In this document: one piece after another, positions 24,401 to 35,600 of the stretch
Position numbering within the stretch: position 1 is the stretch's first letter
Layout of the letters: each line of letters opens with the position of its first letter
From: Neospora caninum Liverpool
Lineage: Eukaryota > Apicomplexa > Conoidasida > Eucoccidiorida > Sarcocystidae
Assembly (NCBI RefSeq): GCF_000208865.1
Contig: NC_018393.1
Span: forward strand, 310,001-374,000
DNA: 64,000 bases
Direction of reading: 5' to 3'
Made by a program: the position numbers and the translations under genes
Notes under the pieces: model-generated
What the model was told of the DNA's origin: nothing
The model's input: only the letters and a program-made list of their open reading frames with translations
Databases searched by the model: none

Positions 24401-26925
24401 GACTTTTCGAGGGCAGCTCTGCGCTAAGTACGCTTCGGTGTTCTCCCCCGGTCTCGTGTAATTCCAGTGGACCGTCTGAAGGTGACCGCGGGTGCTCGTC
24501 CGTTTCCTCTCGACCTGCGCGCAGAACAGCCAGTCACTGGTGCGCACACCCCTTGCAGCAGCGACGCACTGTGTGCAGTGAAACAGTCTGCGCCCCATGC
24601 TACCTCCAGTGGTTTCGTATGTCGCTGCGCGGAAAAGCATATGCTCTGGCCATGAATTCTCGAAGCCCTCGTGTCCTTTCCCGATGCTCCACATTGGAAA
24701 AAAAGAAGGTTTTGTCCAGACGGTCCTGTGGGGCAGTACACACCTGCGGACGCACTGGTCAGATGACTCCGTAGAATAGATAAATGACTTCGCGATGGCA
24801 AGAGCGCGCGAACGCAACCTGCCGCTACCAGAAATTCTGCAGTTGGCACCCCCGATTGGGAGCCCATAGCTCATCACAGCAGCAGAGTGCAGTGCCCTGC
24901 TCCGAACTACGACAGGGTGATGCGTGAGCCACCCCGAGCGCCTGCCAGGTAAGTTTAATCTGTTGGTCTCAGAGAAACCCCCACGTCCGCCGCCGGATCG
25001 TGGCACATAACCGCGAGGGTGTCAGGTTTCCTGGTTCTCTGACTCAAACGGCCCCGTGGCCAGGATTTTGCCGCTGCTGCGTTGCGGCCTGTCTCGTGCG
25101 CCGGCTACTGGAAGGTGCGGAGGCGCGCACCTTCCAGTAGCACCTATAGGTGCAATTGAGGACTTGCTCGGTCTACGCGCAAAAAGCCTTGCTGTCGCAG
25201 TGGCGTGGATTCACTCCAGTGAATCGCTTTTCGAGTGCGTACCAGGAGTCTGTAGGAGCATTTAAAGGAAATGTGCAGTTGGTGAGTTCCAATTTTCGCA
25301 CCGGCCGGTACGCCCACAAGACCTCCCGGGCGCTCCCCCGAACGTGGCGAAACGCGTCCAACCGACTCTTCCGTCCGCACCAGATGGCGTGTCACTAAGA
25401 AGTGGAGAAGGCGAAAGTATCACGTTTTTTCTCCACATCTCGGCTCTTTGCCTAGGACCAAATGCAGCCTCTGTTCATTTCAGTGTGACAACGGATACGG
25501 GTCCAGGGAACCCTACCACGCCAGAGCAACTGATGTCTGGGAAAGTCAGGACGGTCAGCGCGCTCGGACCCTGTTCCGGGGTTGCTTCCCTGTGCACTGA
25601 AAGGGACGGCACACGCTGTTAGACCTTTCCACGTTACTTAAAAAATGAAGGGCAGTTTCCTAGCCTCTTTGAAATTCCCATTCTATGAGCCTTATTCGTC
25701 ATTTTGGTACAAATGCTTGAGAGGTTCGCAGGAGATCTCCGGTGTTGCCACTTGCTCACCCCGCGCCTGTGCACCGTGACGGCGGGCAACGTCATCTGAA
25801 GCTTACAAATGCTTCATTGCTTTCCTCCACGTAATATACAGGTATCCTTCTGCGGATATGACAGCTCGTTACAACGAACGGCGCACTGTTAGCGAATCCG
25901 GCTGTTCAACGTCACGGCTGCAGGGAACACCTGATATTTCCAAGATAAATGACCCCCCCCCCCCGCTATTTTCATTTCTCTGACGCGCCAGGCAATGAAC
26001 TACTCTGCGACTTGGTCAGCAGCTAGAGTTTTGTGCACTTTTAATTGCCGCACGTGAGAATGAAAGAATTAGCTGTTTGAGCACGTACTGAACAAAGAGT
26101 CGGTATGCAGATCCTTTTGGAGTTCGCCAAGCCAAGAGCGACAGACACACGTGACCAGCGAGCAACAAACGTGGATACACATGGACTGAGCTCTTGGTGT
26201 CGTCAGAATAGTCTTCGAAAAACCGGACTAATGGAACTGATGTGCGCGACGAACGGAACGTTCACCATCAGGCCGCAGCGGGCTGCGAAAAAACGAATGT
26301 GTATGCACTGGTCTTCTTGTCTCATACCTCGTGTTGAAAATGCAGCTACTGTAGCTGTCCCACAAAACCTGCTCCTGCCGAACGCAACACTCATCTTTGA
26401 CTTCACAGATTCACTCTTCATTTGCATCTGGTCGCATCAGAGCACCTGGGGTCAAAACTGCAGACAATTAAACGCATGCAAAAGTACACTACTTCCGAAC
26501 GAACCAGACTTTGCCGTCCACAGTGCTTCTTACTGTTCTCTCCCACGTGCCACAACTAGGTTCTTGCTTCCATCTCATTACTCTCCGCTCGGTTTGTACA
26601 TCAGGCAGTCCTGATACCTCCGCAGTAGGTGAATAGTTCTCCCGCGGTGCTCCGTGAACGCCTTTGGAGGGGCCTTCGGCATGAGTCTAGCTGCAAGATA
26701 CAGCGTGTAGGTACTCACGCTGGTGAACCGCTCCTTACAGCTGATCCTGCAATAAATGAAGCGCCACGCCAGTACAGAGGGAGAAAGAGCAGACGGTGGA
26801 CGACGACGAAATGCAGCTTTCAAAACAGATTTCCCTTGCAGACCGAACGCGAGGCACAATGTTTGCGACGGTCATCGAGACTCCCTGCCTCCGGCCCGCT
26901 CCGTCATTTAATAAAAAAGCCTCAG
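21466..26925. other. Long intergenic stretch with a hairpin but no supported gene
   Basis: This 5.5 kb separates the UFD2 start from the stop of the EF-hand membrane protein, both on the minus strand. It should hold the UFD2 promoter and the neighbour's 3' UTR. ORFs at 24278-25006 (-, no ATG at its start) and 26105-26614 (+, 169 codons from ATG) show no domain. A C12 run is at 25953-25964 and a strong inverted repeat at 25104-25153. Confidence 0.55.
25104..25153. repeat. Perfect 16-bp inverted repeat with 6-nt loop, followed by a 14-bp palindrome
   Basis: The arm GCTACTGGAAGGTGCG at 25104-25119 is exactly complementary to 25126-25141, with GAGGCG between. The palindrome GCACCTATAGGTGC (25140-25153) overlaps the second arm by two bases. 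It lies in intergenic DNA 1.7 kb downstream of the EF-hand membrane protein gene. Either strand would form a GC-rich hairpin if transcribed. Confidence 0.9.
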
Positions 26926-27840
26926 TCAGAGGAAAGTGGGTCCTTTCTCCCGTAGCCACCACGTCTCAAAGTCTTCTTTGCTGACAAGACCGTCGTGGTC
27001 TTTATCCAGTGCGTCAAATATAGACTTCAACTCAATCTCATTAATCATTAGATTCATTTCCTTGATGCCCTCCCGAAGATCATCAATAGTCAGCAGACCG
27101 TCTCCCCTCTTGTTAAGCAGTTCGAACTTCCGATCCAGTAAGTCGAGTTTTTCTGCCATAGTCTTCGACTGAAATTCGTCTCCGTCATATTCTCGCATTT
27201 TAGCCATCATCGTATTGAGCTTGCACGCCGAATACAGACCCCATATCACGTTCAGCACACCGCAGAGTAACAACGCGAGCCCAGGAATGAATTTGAAGAG
27301 GTTCAGGAGGTCCTTCACTGACACACAGAGTGAGGCAACGAACATCTGTACAACTCCTCTCCCTGCAGTGAATTCGATGAACTGAATGTAGAAGTGGATC
27401 ATGGAGCGCACTCCAAAACGCGCACTGACTCTCGCGAATTCGGCGCTAAGCAGCAGCGTGCACCCGAGCGCGGCGTAGATGTCTGCCAGTACATCCATAG
27501 GACTGAGAGTAAGAGCTAGTGTAACAACATCGAAAAAAAGCCCAGGAATGAGGATGATGCACGCCGCCACACTGATCCACGTCAGAAAGCGTGGGCCTCT
27601 CTTCGGATCTTCTTTGAATTTCGTGTACTGATTGATAACGAAGGACCGTGACTTTTCATAGCCTTTTTTCGCGACTTCCTTAGCGTGTACAGTGCCACGT
27701 CGAATGACTTGTTGAGCCCTGGAATAACGCACTCCTGACGGCTCGGCTGTAGCATCGGAGCCTCCTCCCTCTGGCTCTGAACCGGAGCGCGCCTCTCCCT
27801 CCTCAACAACTTGAGGTAACAGCGGCTCTTGGTCTGTCAT
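26926..27840 (-). CDS. COPI-associated (TVP15-like) membrane protein with C-terminal EF-hands
   Basis: A single-exon frame of 304 codons runs from ATG at 27840 to TGA. Residues 1-80 are a charged cytosolic N-terminus. Four hydrophobic segments follow at about 86-110, 118-134, 146-174 and 183-204, the pattern of the COPI-associated/TVP15 family of Golgi and endosomal membrane proteins. Residues 230-300 carry two EF-hands. The second has a good calcium loop, DKDHDGLVSKED at 279-290 (D279, D281, D283, G284). The first, NKRGDGLLTIDD at 243-254, has Arg in place of an acidic residue at loop position 3 and may not bind calcium. The likely role is a calcium-responsive protein of secretory or endosomal membranes; the family call rests on topology and local similarity, and the function is inferred. 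Joining this fold to EF-hands in one chain is uncommon in model organisms. Confidence 0.8.
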   Translation of the reverse strand: MTDQEPLLPQVVEEGEARSGSEPEGGGSDATAEPSGVRYSRAQQVIRRGTVHAKEVAKKGYEKSRSFVINQYTKFKEDPKRGPRFLTWISVAACIILIPGLFFDVVTLALTLSPMDVLADIYAALGCTLLLSAEFARVSARFGVRSMIHFYIQFIEFTAGRGVVQMFVASLCVSVKDLLNLFKFIPGLALLLCGVLNVIWGLYSACKLNTMMAKMREYDGDEFQSKTMAEKLDLLDRKFELLNKRGDGLLTIDDLREGIKEMNLMINEIELKSIFDALDKDHDGLVSKEDFETWWLREKGPTFL

Positions 27841-29585
27841 ACTGCTGGGTTTGTTAGCAGGAGAAGCGGTCCAAAACGGCGTCCTATCCGCGATTCGATC
27901 TCACACTTGGGCGCCTGTGTCATCACGCAGCAGGAGTACTTAACACCATAGTGTTCCGCGCACAAGCTAGGGCGGTATTCCAGGAACTGGAAGAGGAGAG
28001 ATTAGGGATGAGTTAAAACGCGGTTCCTCTCAACGGAAAACAGTTTCCCTGCTGACGAGCAAAGCTAGAAGCACGAAACTCGGCCCGGGACAGAGCCGCG
28101 TTTTACCGTTGAGGTTGGCCAAGACACGGGGCACGCAACCGGCGGGACCGCACCGCGTTGCTCTTCGAAAACAGGAACGGGTTAAGCTGAGAAGATAAAA
28201 AACAAATGTTGAATCAGAAGAATTCTGTGCTATAGCGCTGCTACTGAGGTTTCACCAAATGTTCTAGCGAGACACGCTAAGCGTCGAGAGGAAAGTCTAA
28301 GCGGCACCGGGCGGTGACTCTCACTTCCATGAATCAGGTCGTTGCCAAGTTCCAGCGATGAACTCCTCATAAAAAAGCGCAGAGTCGTTCAGTTCGTCGC
28401 TTTCGAAATGGCGACTCCGCTGCAGCAGGCTATATAACTGCAAGCTCTCTCTCGTGCGGCTAGTAGGACCCAGCGTGGCACCTGTTGTGCTGGAGGGAAA
28501 CAGTGGGCTGACTCGCATGAAAAAAAACAACACAGCTTACAAGCGCAAAAGAGATTCGTGACGCGTTGGGTACGAGAAGGTACAGTTGGAGATTGAGGCG
28601 TGCTAGGGCCTTCACCTCCTGATGAAGTCACCGGCAGCCTACGAACACTGAGGAAGTTTGTCTCTCGACACGGTAGCTCGCCGGAGAGTCGGCGAAAAGT
28701 TGCAGGCGACCAGACAGTTCCTCGCCCCTCGATAGCCAACACGAACAAATTATGTTTACCAAGATCCTTCCGATTGAGTCTGATGACTCAGTCTCTAATG
28801 CGCGCCGCCTTAATCAAAGTTTGTTTAGTCAGAAGACACCTTCAAGCAGAATGTGGATCGGAAGAATTCTTTCATCGGCTCGGCCACCCAGGCTCTAGCC
28901 ACATCGGAAAGCGTCCTGTGTCAGTGGGGTCAATACCTTCAGAATCTCCACGTTTTCCTCGGCCCTGCATATGCACACTCGAAATCTACTGGGTGTACAT
29001 AATTCCCGAGTACCTCGTCTCGAACAGCGTCTTTATTTAAGCTCTGGGGAGATTTTAGGCGTCATGGCAAGTTGTTTTTTGCACAAGGTTGACGGAACTT
29101 CCGCATGCAGCCGCATTTCCCGTCCGTTTGCAAAAAATTCGACCTTTTTCAGCTGTCAAACATTTGTGCAAAGGCTGACCATTGCTTTTTGCATGACGTT
29201 CGGTGAACAAGAAAGGCAGTAAATCCCAGCGTTCGTCTAGCTGGCCTGTGGAACCTCTGACTTTGGCATCGCCTTCAAGGTCCGGCGTACCTTTACTCAA
29301 TCCGGAACTCAATCGTTCACATGGTAAGAGCGCTGGCGCATGTCCATCGCCGCTTGCAACTCCTAACCCACTTCATTGCAGTGACGTTTTTTCCATTCAC
29401 AAGACCGAGAACATGTTCGAGAAGGAACGTAGCCTAGGACACCGAATGTGAGTTCGCAGGTCCAGCGAGACTGAGCAGGCACCCGCAGCGTTGGCCTCGA
29501 TCGCCTCGCCGTCTTTGAAGTGAAGTACTTGTCACAGCTCCGTTCGTTTCCTTCCCAGTTGCCAACCTGTGCACACCTGTCCGGG
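27841..29585. promoter_or_regulatory. Divergent intergenic region (bidirectional promoter candidate)
   Basis: The EF-hand protein is transcribed leftward and the SDHAF3-like gene rightward from this 1.7 kb, so both promoters should lie here. No convincing core elements are seen. The ORFs inside are short, overlap on both strands and show no domain. Confidence 0.5.
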
Positions 29586-30296
29586 ATGGCGTCGCACGTT
29601 CTTGTCCCTTTGTACGACCGGCTGCAAGCACAGCTGGGTGAAGCCGTGCAGCTTTATCGACGCGTGCTCCGCGCTCATCGAACGCACCTAGGTGCTACAC
29701 CCATGCGCCAGTTAGCGGACAAATTCGCTCGCGCCGAATTCCGCGCTCACTTGGCTGCAGCATCCGAAGCTGCTACCCATATCTCCACTGCGTCTGCGGG
29801 CTGCAAACACACCGAAGATCCCGACGTTCCGCCAGGCTTTCCCACCACTGGGGAAGCTTCAGAGAGCGTCCAATCGGACGGGGGATCTCCAGGCTGTCCT
29901 TCCGCCTCCGCAATCGCTGCCTTCCCTCCTTTCGGGGGTTCGGGCTCCGTTACGCGCTCTGGCGATGCCGCGCAGGAGACGCTTTCGGGGGAGCGGGGCG
30001 ATCCGCAGTCGGCGAATGAACCGACTGGGAATGCGGCAGCACTGCATGCACACCAAGCATCAGGGGCTAGGGAGGTAGCTGAGGCGGAGAACGTCTCGAA
30101 ACAGCTGGACCTTTTCACGGACGCTTGGCGAGAATATCTCGCGTTTGCTGACAAGCGCGGCCTGCGCCTTGGCAGGCATCTTCGTCCGGCCCAGCGCCAG
30201 CTCCTGTCCGAAGACCAGAAGCAACAATTACAGTCGATAAAGGACGCACACCGTCTTTTCAGGGAACAGTCACATAAAGCGGACGAACTGCAGTGA
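29586..30296 (+). CDS. SDHAF3: LYR-motif protein, succinate dehydrogenase assembly factor 3 (ACN9) type
   Basis: A single-exon frame of 236 residues, start at the first ATG. Residues 20-58 carry the family signature: AVQLYRRVLRAHR with the LYR tripeptide at 23-25, then MRQLADKFARAEFRAHL, matching the ACN9 pattern of LYRRxLRxHR...LGDxYVRxEFRxH. The second conserved block, FTDAWREYLAFAD at 177-189, corresponds to the family's FxxEWxxYxxxL. These factors sit in the mitochondrial matrix and help mature the iron-sulfur subunit of succinate dehydrogenase. Family members are about 110-130 residues; here an insertion of about 110 residues (Ser/Gly/Ala/Pro-rich, 60-168) separates the two blocks, and a Gln/Arg-rich tail extends the C-terminus. 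No separate presequence is obvious. It could be another short LYR protein, but the second block favours SDHAF3. Confidence 0.78.
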   Translation: MASHVLVPLYDRLQAQLGEAVQLYRRVLRAHRTHLGATPMRQLADKFARAEFRAHLAAASEAATHISTASAGCKHTEDPDVPPGFPTTGEASESVQSDGGSPGCPSASAIAAFPPFGGSGSVTRSGDAAQETLSGERGDPQSANEPTGNAAALHAHQASGAREVAEAENVSKQLDLFTDAWREYLAFADKRGLRLGRHLRPAQRQLLSEDQKQQLQSIKDAHRLFREQSHKADELQ

Positions 30297-32686
30297 AGAA
30301 AGGGGCAAAATCGTTTTTGCGGCTCACCGTAGACTCGATAACCGATCGAAAGTTGCCCCGCAGCAAGCCCCAGAAGGCACCGCGACGTCAGACTTTGACA
30401 CAGGCCTTCACCGTTCGTCCTTTGTGCCCAGGAAAAGGAGATGCGCGACTAGACGCGTTCTGCGGACGGGACTCATCCCATCCTCAGCTCAGCGATCGTG
30501 ATCGACACGTGGGCCACGACTTTGGGACGTGCTAGGGAAGCCAACGACAGTGTGGTGTGCCCCGAATTCCGGATTCGCGGAAAGGTTCTTACGCAGACAC
30601 TGGGGAAGAAGTCTGAGAAGAGATTTCCTTGAATCCTTCGTCCGGCTGCGTGACTTGAGGTGGTGTCTGCTGCAACACGTGTCACTAGGTACAGGGACGA
30701 GTCAACGATGGCCTCTCTGTTGTCTCTACAACAGCGAGTGCGCTCGTCTGGCTATCCCGGTCCAATCCGGAAACGGCCTCACCTGAACTCCTGTTTGCAA
30801 GACTGCAGATCGCGCGGTGCGCCGCATGCCGTATGAACCGCTTCCTGCCGTCCGAGATTTGTCTTAATTTTTGAGACATTTTCTACTGGAAAGAGTCGAG
30901 CAACGGACAACACTGTTAGCGGCAGCGCTGCCACTGTGCCTGTCACGGCGGAGGATGTGTACTGGTATCCCGGTGTCTCAGCTTATACTTAGTCTAATAG
31001 CTACTGATAGCAAACTGGGAGCGGAGAGATGTTCGCGAGCGCCTACAGGGACGGACACGTACCCGTGGGAAGCTCGTCCAGCGCCTTGAGGCCGAGTTTG
31101 GACCTCAGACCAGAGGAGTGCCGGCCGAGAACTCACTGAGCGCTTCGAGGGCAGAGTGAACTCGCAATGGCTGCAGTGAGGGCCACCCTTGTGAGGCTGT
31201 GTCTGGTGGATGACGCTTCAACGTACTGGAGCAATTATTTTACCGTATCGATCAGTGAAGAATCTTTCGGTTCAGGGAAGATTTGTGCGGGGACACCCCG
31301 TGCACGCACAGATACGCGTCTTTAACCTCGGCCTGCAGCGGTGCGGGCACCGTACAGACGACCACAGCCATCTAAAGAGGGACGAGAAGTCACGGACCAA
31401 CTTGTCACAAATGAGGCACGGGTGTTCACGGACAACTGCTTGTACGACCGCCCGGTAGACCCCATGGAGGAAAAGCAAAACCGCTGCAGTTGCCTGGACC
31501 TCTGACTTCACATCAAACTCGGTTCGCGATGCCAAAGAAGACGGGGACACCAAACTGTTGATTTCTGCAGCGGCCCGTACACTGGTGGCATCCTATCAGA
31601 TAGGGATGGCAGCACCAACAATAGCACACACACGGTGACAGTATATTGTATATACAATGACACGGATCACTGAAGTTCTGCCGTGGGGACACAGACAGTT
31701 AGCAGACGCACGAGACAGCTTACTCGGAATCGAGCAAAACGGTCAATGTACAGTCTTCTCGGGCTGGCATCACACCCCTCGACACGGCGCGCAAGCATGT
31801 CGTACCGAACTCTCGGCAACGACGCGGGCTGATCAAGTGCACGTACAGCGATCGAAGCCGGCTTTCGGCGTCACGTCACTCGATGGAGCGATACTGAAAT
31901 GCTCTCGCCGAAATTCGCAAATACAAAAGGGAGTAAGGGAGTTGCTCAGCCAGCCTAGCAACGGCACACACATACAGGTGTGGTGTATGACACTGAACGT
32001 CTCAGGAGGCGTTGTGAAAGTAACAGCCCGCGGCCAAAGACCAGGGACATTCATAGCTTCCTAACAGCGACCGCGTCGGGGGTCCACACGCGAAAACTCA
32101 GAGCGCTTCTTTCCAGTAGCACCTGGCTGATTCCTTGCCCACGTCGAGCGTAGCAACGCTTTCAGCCTTTGTTGTTGATCACCACGCGAGGAGGACCGCT
32201 GGCTGCTGTTGACCTGCAGTACGAAAAAACAGAGCCTTGACGCATGGACACTTTGTCCCAAGCAGCTCCATGAGAAGTCCCGCTGTCTACCTCCATAACG
32301 CATCGCTTCGTTGGACAGGCCCATGGTTATTCTTTGGCCTGCGCGCTGCAGAGAAACCTTTCCTCCTCACGCACTCGGCACGGAATGGCGGAGAAAGTTG
32401 TCATCTGCACTGAATCGGCTGCTTGGCATGGTCGTAGCTTTCGGCGACGCAGCTCCAATCCTTCCTGGCGGGGTTCTCTACCGGATCTCGCTGTGGAAAG
32501 CCAAGGGGAAGGAACTTAACATAAATGATGTTTCCCTCGAGCACACGCGGCGTAACCTCGAAGATGCGAGGCAGATTCGGTGAATCGGGATACAACTGGT
32601 ATCCCGGACACGCTGAACTGCCGAGAGGCTCCGAGCGGGGCTGCAATCTCCCCGCGCCTAGATGTTGCCACAGAGGAAACTGCTCT
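30297..32686. other. Convergent intergenic region (two 3' ends)
   Basis: The SDHAF3-like gene ends on the left and the first AP2 gene ends on the right, so this 2.4 kb should hold both 3' UTRs. ORFs such as 31657-32064 (+) have no recognisable domain. A 14-bp palindrome lies at 31645-31658. No gene is supported. Confidence 0.55.
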
Positions 32687-35600
32687 TCAAAAAGCAGTGA
32701 GGTCGCGCGTTCCAGACTCCATTCGAGATCCCTCGAGTCCAGACCCATTCGGGAATATGCTCCAGCTCGTGTGTTCACTGGTGCGCTGGTCTCGGAGTCC
32801 GTCGTGATGCATGTCAAAATCTCTTCCTGCAAAGGTGTATTGCCCTCCCGTTTCCTTCAGCTCTCCTCTGGCGCTAGCGGCCGCGCCGCCTCTCCTCGGT
32901 TTCGCCTCCGCCAGCCCGCGGCCCACGAGTTGGACGAAAAATTCCTGCTGCCGATCCACAGTCCACGAACTGGGGAGCTCTCCAGCGACAATGGCGCGTC
33001 GGCAAACCGCCAGCAGCGGATAGAGCTGGTCGATGCAGCTCGCCTCCTGGACAGCGCGCCAGGCCTGCATCACGACAGACGTGAAAAACCCCCGGCGGAG
33101 TTGCAGCGCAGTTTCCTCGGTAGCTTCCTTTCCCATTGTTATCAACCGTGGAATGCACTTCTCCAATAGGTCACTCAAAATGACGCTGACGGCCGCTTTC
33201 GTCAGGAGCAGCCGCTCGTCTGGGACGTCAGACACCGAGCACTCGCTGTCGCGGGCAGCCTCAAACTGGGTACTGGAGTTCGCGTACGGCACCCGCTGGC
33301 TGTTCGGTTTGATGGACGTGGCCAGGCCGTCCGACCCGCCGTTCGACAACCTGGGGTACTCTGGTTCTGAGGATGCTACAGAAGAATCGTCCGCAGAAGA
33401 CTCCGAAACGCGGTGCACCCGCTGTCTCCCCAGGCCTCGAGAGCTCGTGAGATGATGCTCAAGACCGCTTGTCATCGACTGCAGTGCGTGTTCCACGGGG
33501 GCTTTCTCCCGGTTGGTGTCGGTCCCGAGAAGAAGCGTGAGCAAAAGATTTGGGTCCACGCCCAAACCGGGGCTGGAGCAGCTGGGCGCGACGCTAGGAG
33601 TCCCAGCGACAGGGGGCGTTCCAGTTCGTCTCCGTCGGTCGTGGATGTTTTTCGAGGGCCGCCGACTCGATTCTTGCTTCCAAGAGAGCCGCTCAGGCGA
33701 ACCTGCGAGAGACGGCGACACTTCCCAGTCAGCATGCCTCCCAGTCAGGCCGTCGTCCTGCCCCGCACTCTCGAGAGACGCGTGCAACAGCGCGTAGTCG
33801 ACTGCATTCAGCCGAGAAACCGAGCGGTCGCTCTGGGTCGCCCGGGAGGCCTGTGCACAAGGAGAAAGCGGAAGCGAGGGACAACACGGCGGTGTGCGCT
33901 GGACTTTGCGGTACATGTGAGTCGCGGTGCACGCGGAGTCGCAAACACGCCTCAGACGAACATAGTGCGTGCGTGAGAGGCGGCAAAACGGTAGGTAGCC
34001 GGCGAGAGCGGTCTGCTGCTTGAACGGTGTTCCAGTGAATTTTTTCAGTTTGCAGGGTTGCTTGATTGCCAGCAGAAACCACTTGAGTGGAAGCCACAAC
34101 GGCGCCCGACATGAGGACAAAACATAACCTGCCAGTCGCACGCGCAATGCCTGTGAAAAGGCAGAGTGTATCCATCTCCACGGCCATCAGCGAAGTGGAC
34201 GAAGCCAGATTTCGAAATGCGAGACAAGCAAACAGACCCGAGGTCTGTGCAACGTGCACCGCGCACCTACAGGGATGAAGCCTGCAGACGTCAGAGACGT
34301 CCCGGCGACTAAACTTCACGCAAACGCAGTTTGTTGTTCGGGTTAAGGCGTCTCACCTGTCTCGATACTGGGGACTCGCCGAAGGAGCGGCTGCCTGCCA
34401 TGAGTGTCGCCGATAGTTCTTCGCTGGATGTTGCTGACAGTCTAGAGCTTTTCAGGAGCTCCTGCAAGGTATCTTGCTCGGCTGCGCTGCTGCGTCCTTC
34501 TTCGTCTTCCTCGTGGAAACCCTCAAAACCCATGCTCTGGGGATCCATGTGGATATCTGCGTGGACCGCGTGACTGTGGAGGGAGCGGATGGCCGTGTCT
34601 GCCGCTGCGTCTGGCTGGCCACTCTCCTTCCACTGCAAGGCTGCAGAGCGGGGATTTTCACTAGAAAATCCTCTGCGCATCTCTTGTCCCATGGCAAGGA
34701 GCATGCGATGGCTTGTAGGTGCCTGAGCGGAGGCAGGGAACGTCCGCGAGAGAAGAGGCAGCAAAGTGGAATCGAAACCCGGACAGTCTTGTCCACTGGA
34801 GGAGGGGTTAGCGTTTGCGACGAGGCGTCGACGCTTCAACAGCGGGCTCTCCTCAGCCACACTCTCGCCCTCCGTTGCACCTTTCTTTCGTCGCGTGGTT
34901 GGTGCCTGGGAGGCGGGAGACTCCCCGTAGACTCCTCGCTTCGCATTTTTCATTTGGAGGACTTCCTGCACACAGAGGAGCAATGCCACACGGGAAACGT
35001 TTCTGCTGCGGCGGTACAGATGTGTGACTTCCGCCTGGCGCAGTACACCGGCTGCCGCCAAAACGCCCCACAGCGGGTGCGGCGTCGGCTGTCTCCCGCT
35101 GCAGTTTTGCTTATCTTGCTTACCTCTCTGCAGCGGATCGCCAAATGCCTCGCGCGCTCGAACCCGTAGAGTTTGACGGGAAAGTACGCCATTCTTGTGC
35201 GGCCCTGCTCATACCACTCCGCCACAAAACGGTTGCGCTGCGCCTGAAAGCGCACGCCGGTAACTTTGGGCAGAGCCCGGTGCATGGCGTGGTAGTCCAG
35301 GGGACCCGCGTTCGGTTTCTTATTGCCTTCTGCTCGACTCTTCGCGGCTGCGCCAGCGTCTTGGAGCAGATCTTCACTGATTCCAGTTTCCGGCAGAGTG
35401 GTGCTTGGGTGGCCGTCAGCACTTTCGTTGTCAGTACATGGACACTCTCTAACACCGTCGACATGTGCATCGGCGGCAGCCTCACTCTGCTTGCCTGAGG
35501 CGTCGTCGCGTTCCAGATGGGATTCCTGCGTCGGGGACGGGCACGTGTTCCCAGGAATTTCGCAGGACGGCGATGGCGGGTAATCTGAAACCGACGCTTC

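Noticed and set aside
24278..25006. Minus-strand frame of 242 codons in the 5.5 kb gap
   Set aside because: It opens with GTG, not ATG, composition looks random and no domain is visible. A small gene cannot be fully excluded.
26105..26614. Plus-strand frame of 169 codons with ATG, close to the 3' end of the EF-hand gene
   Set aside because: No domain, no conserved-looking pattern, and it falls where the neighbour's 3' UTR is expected.
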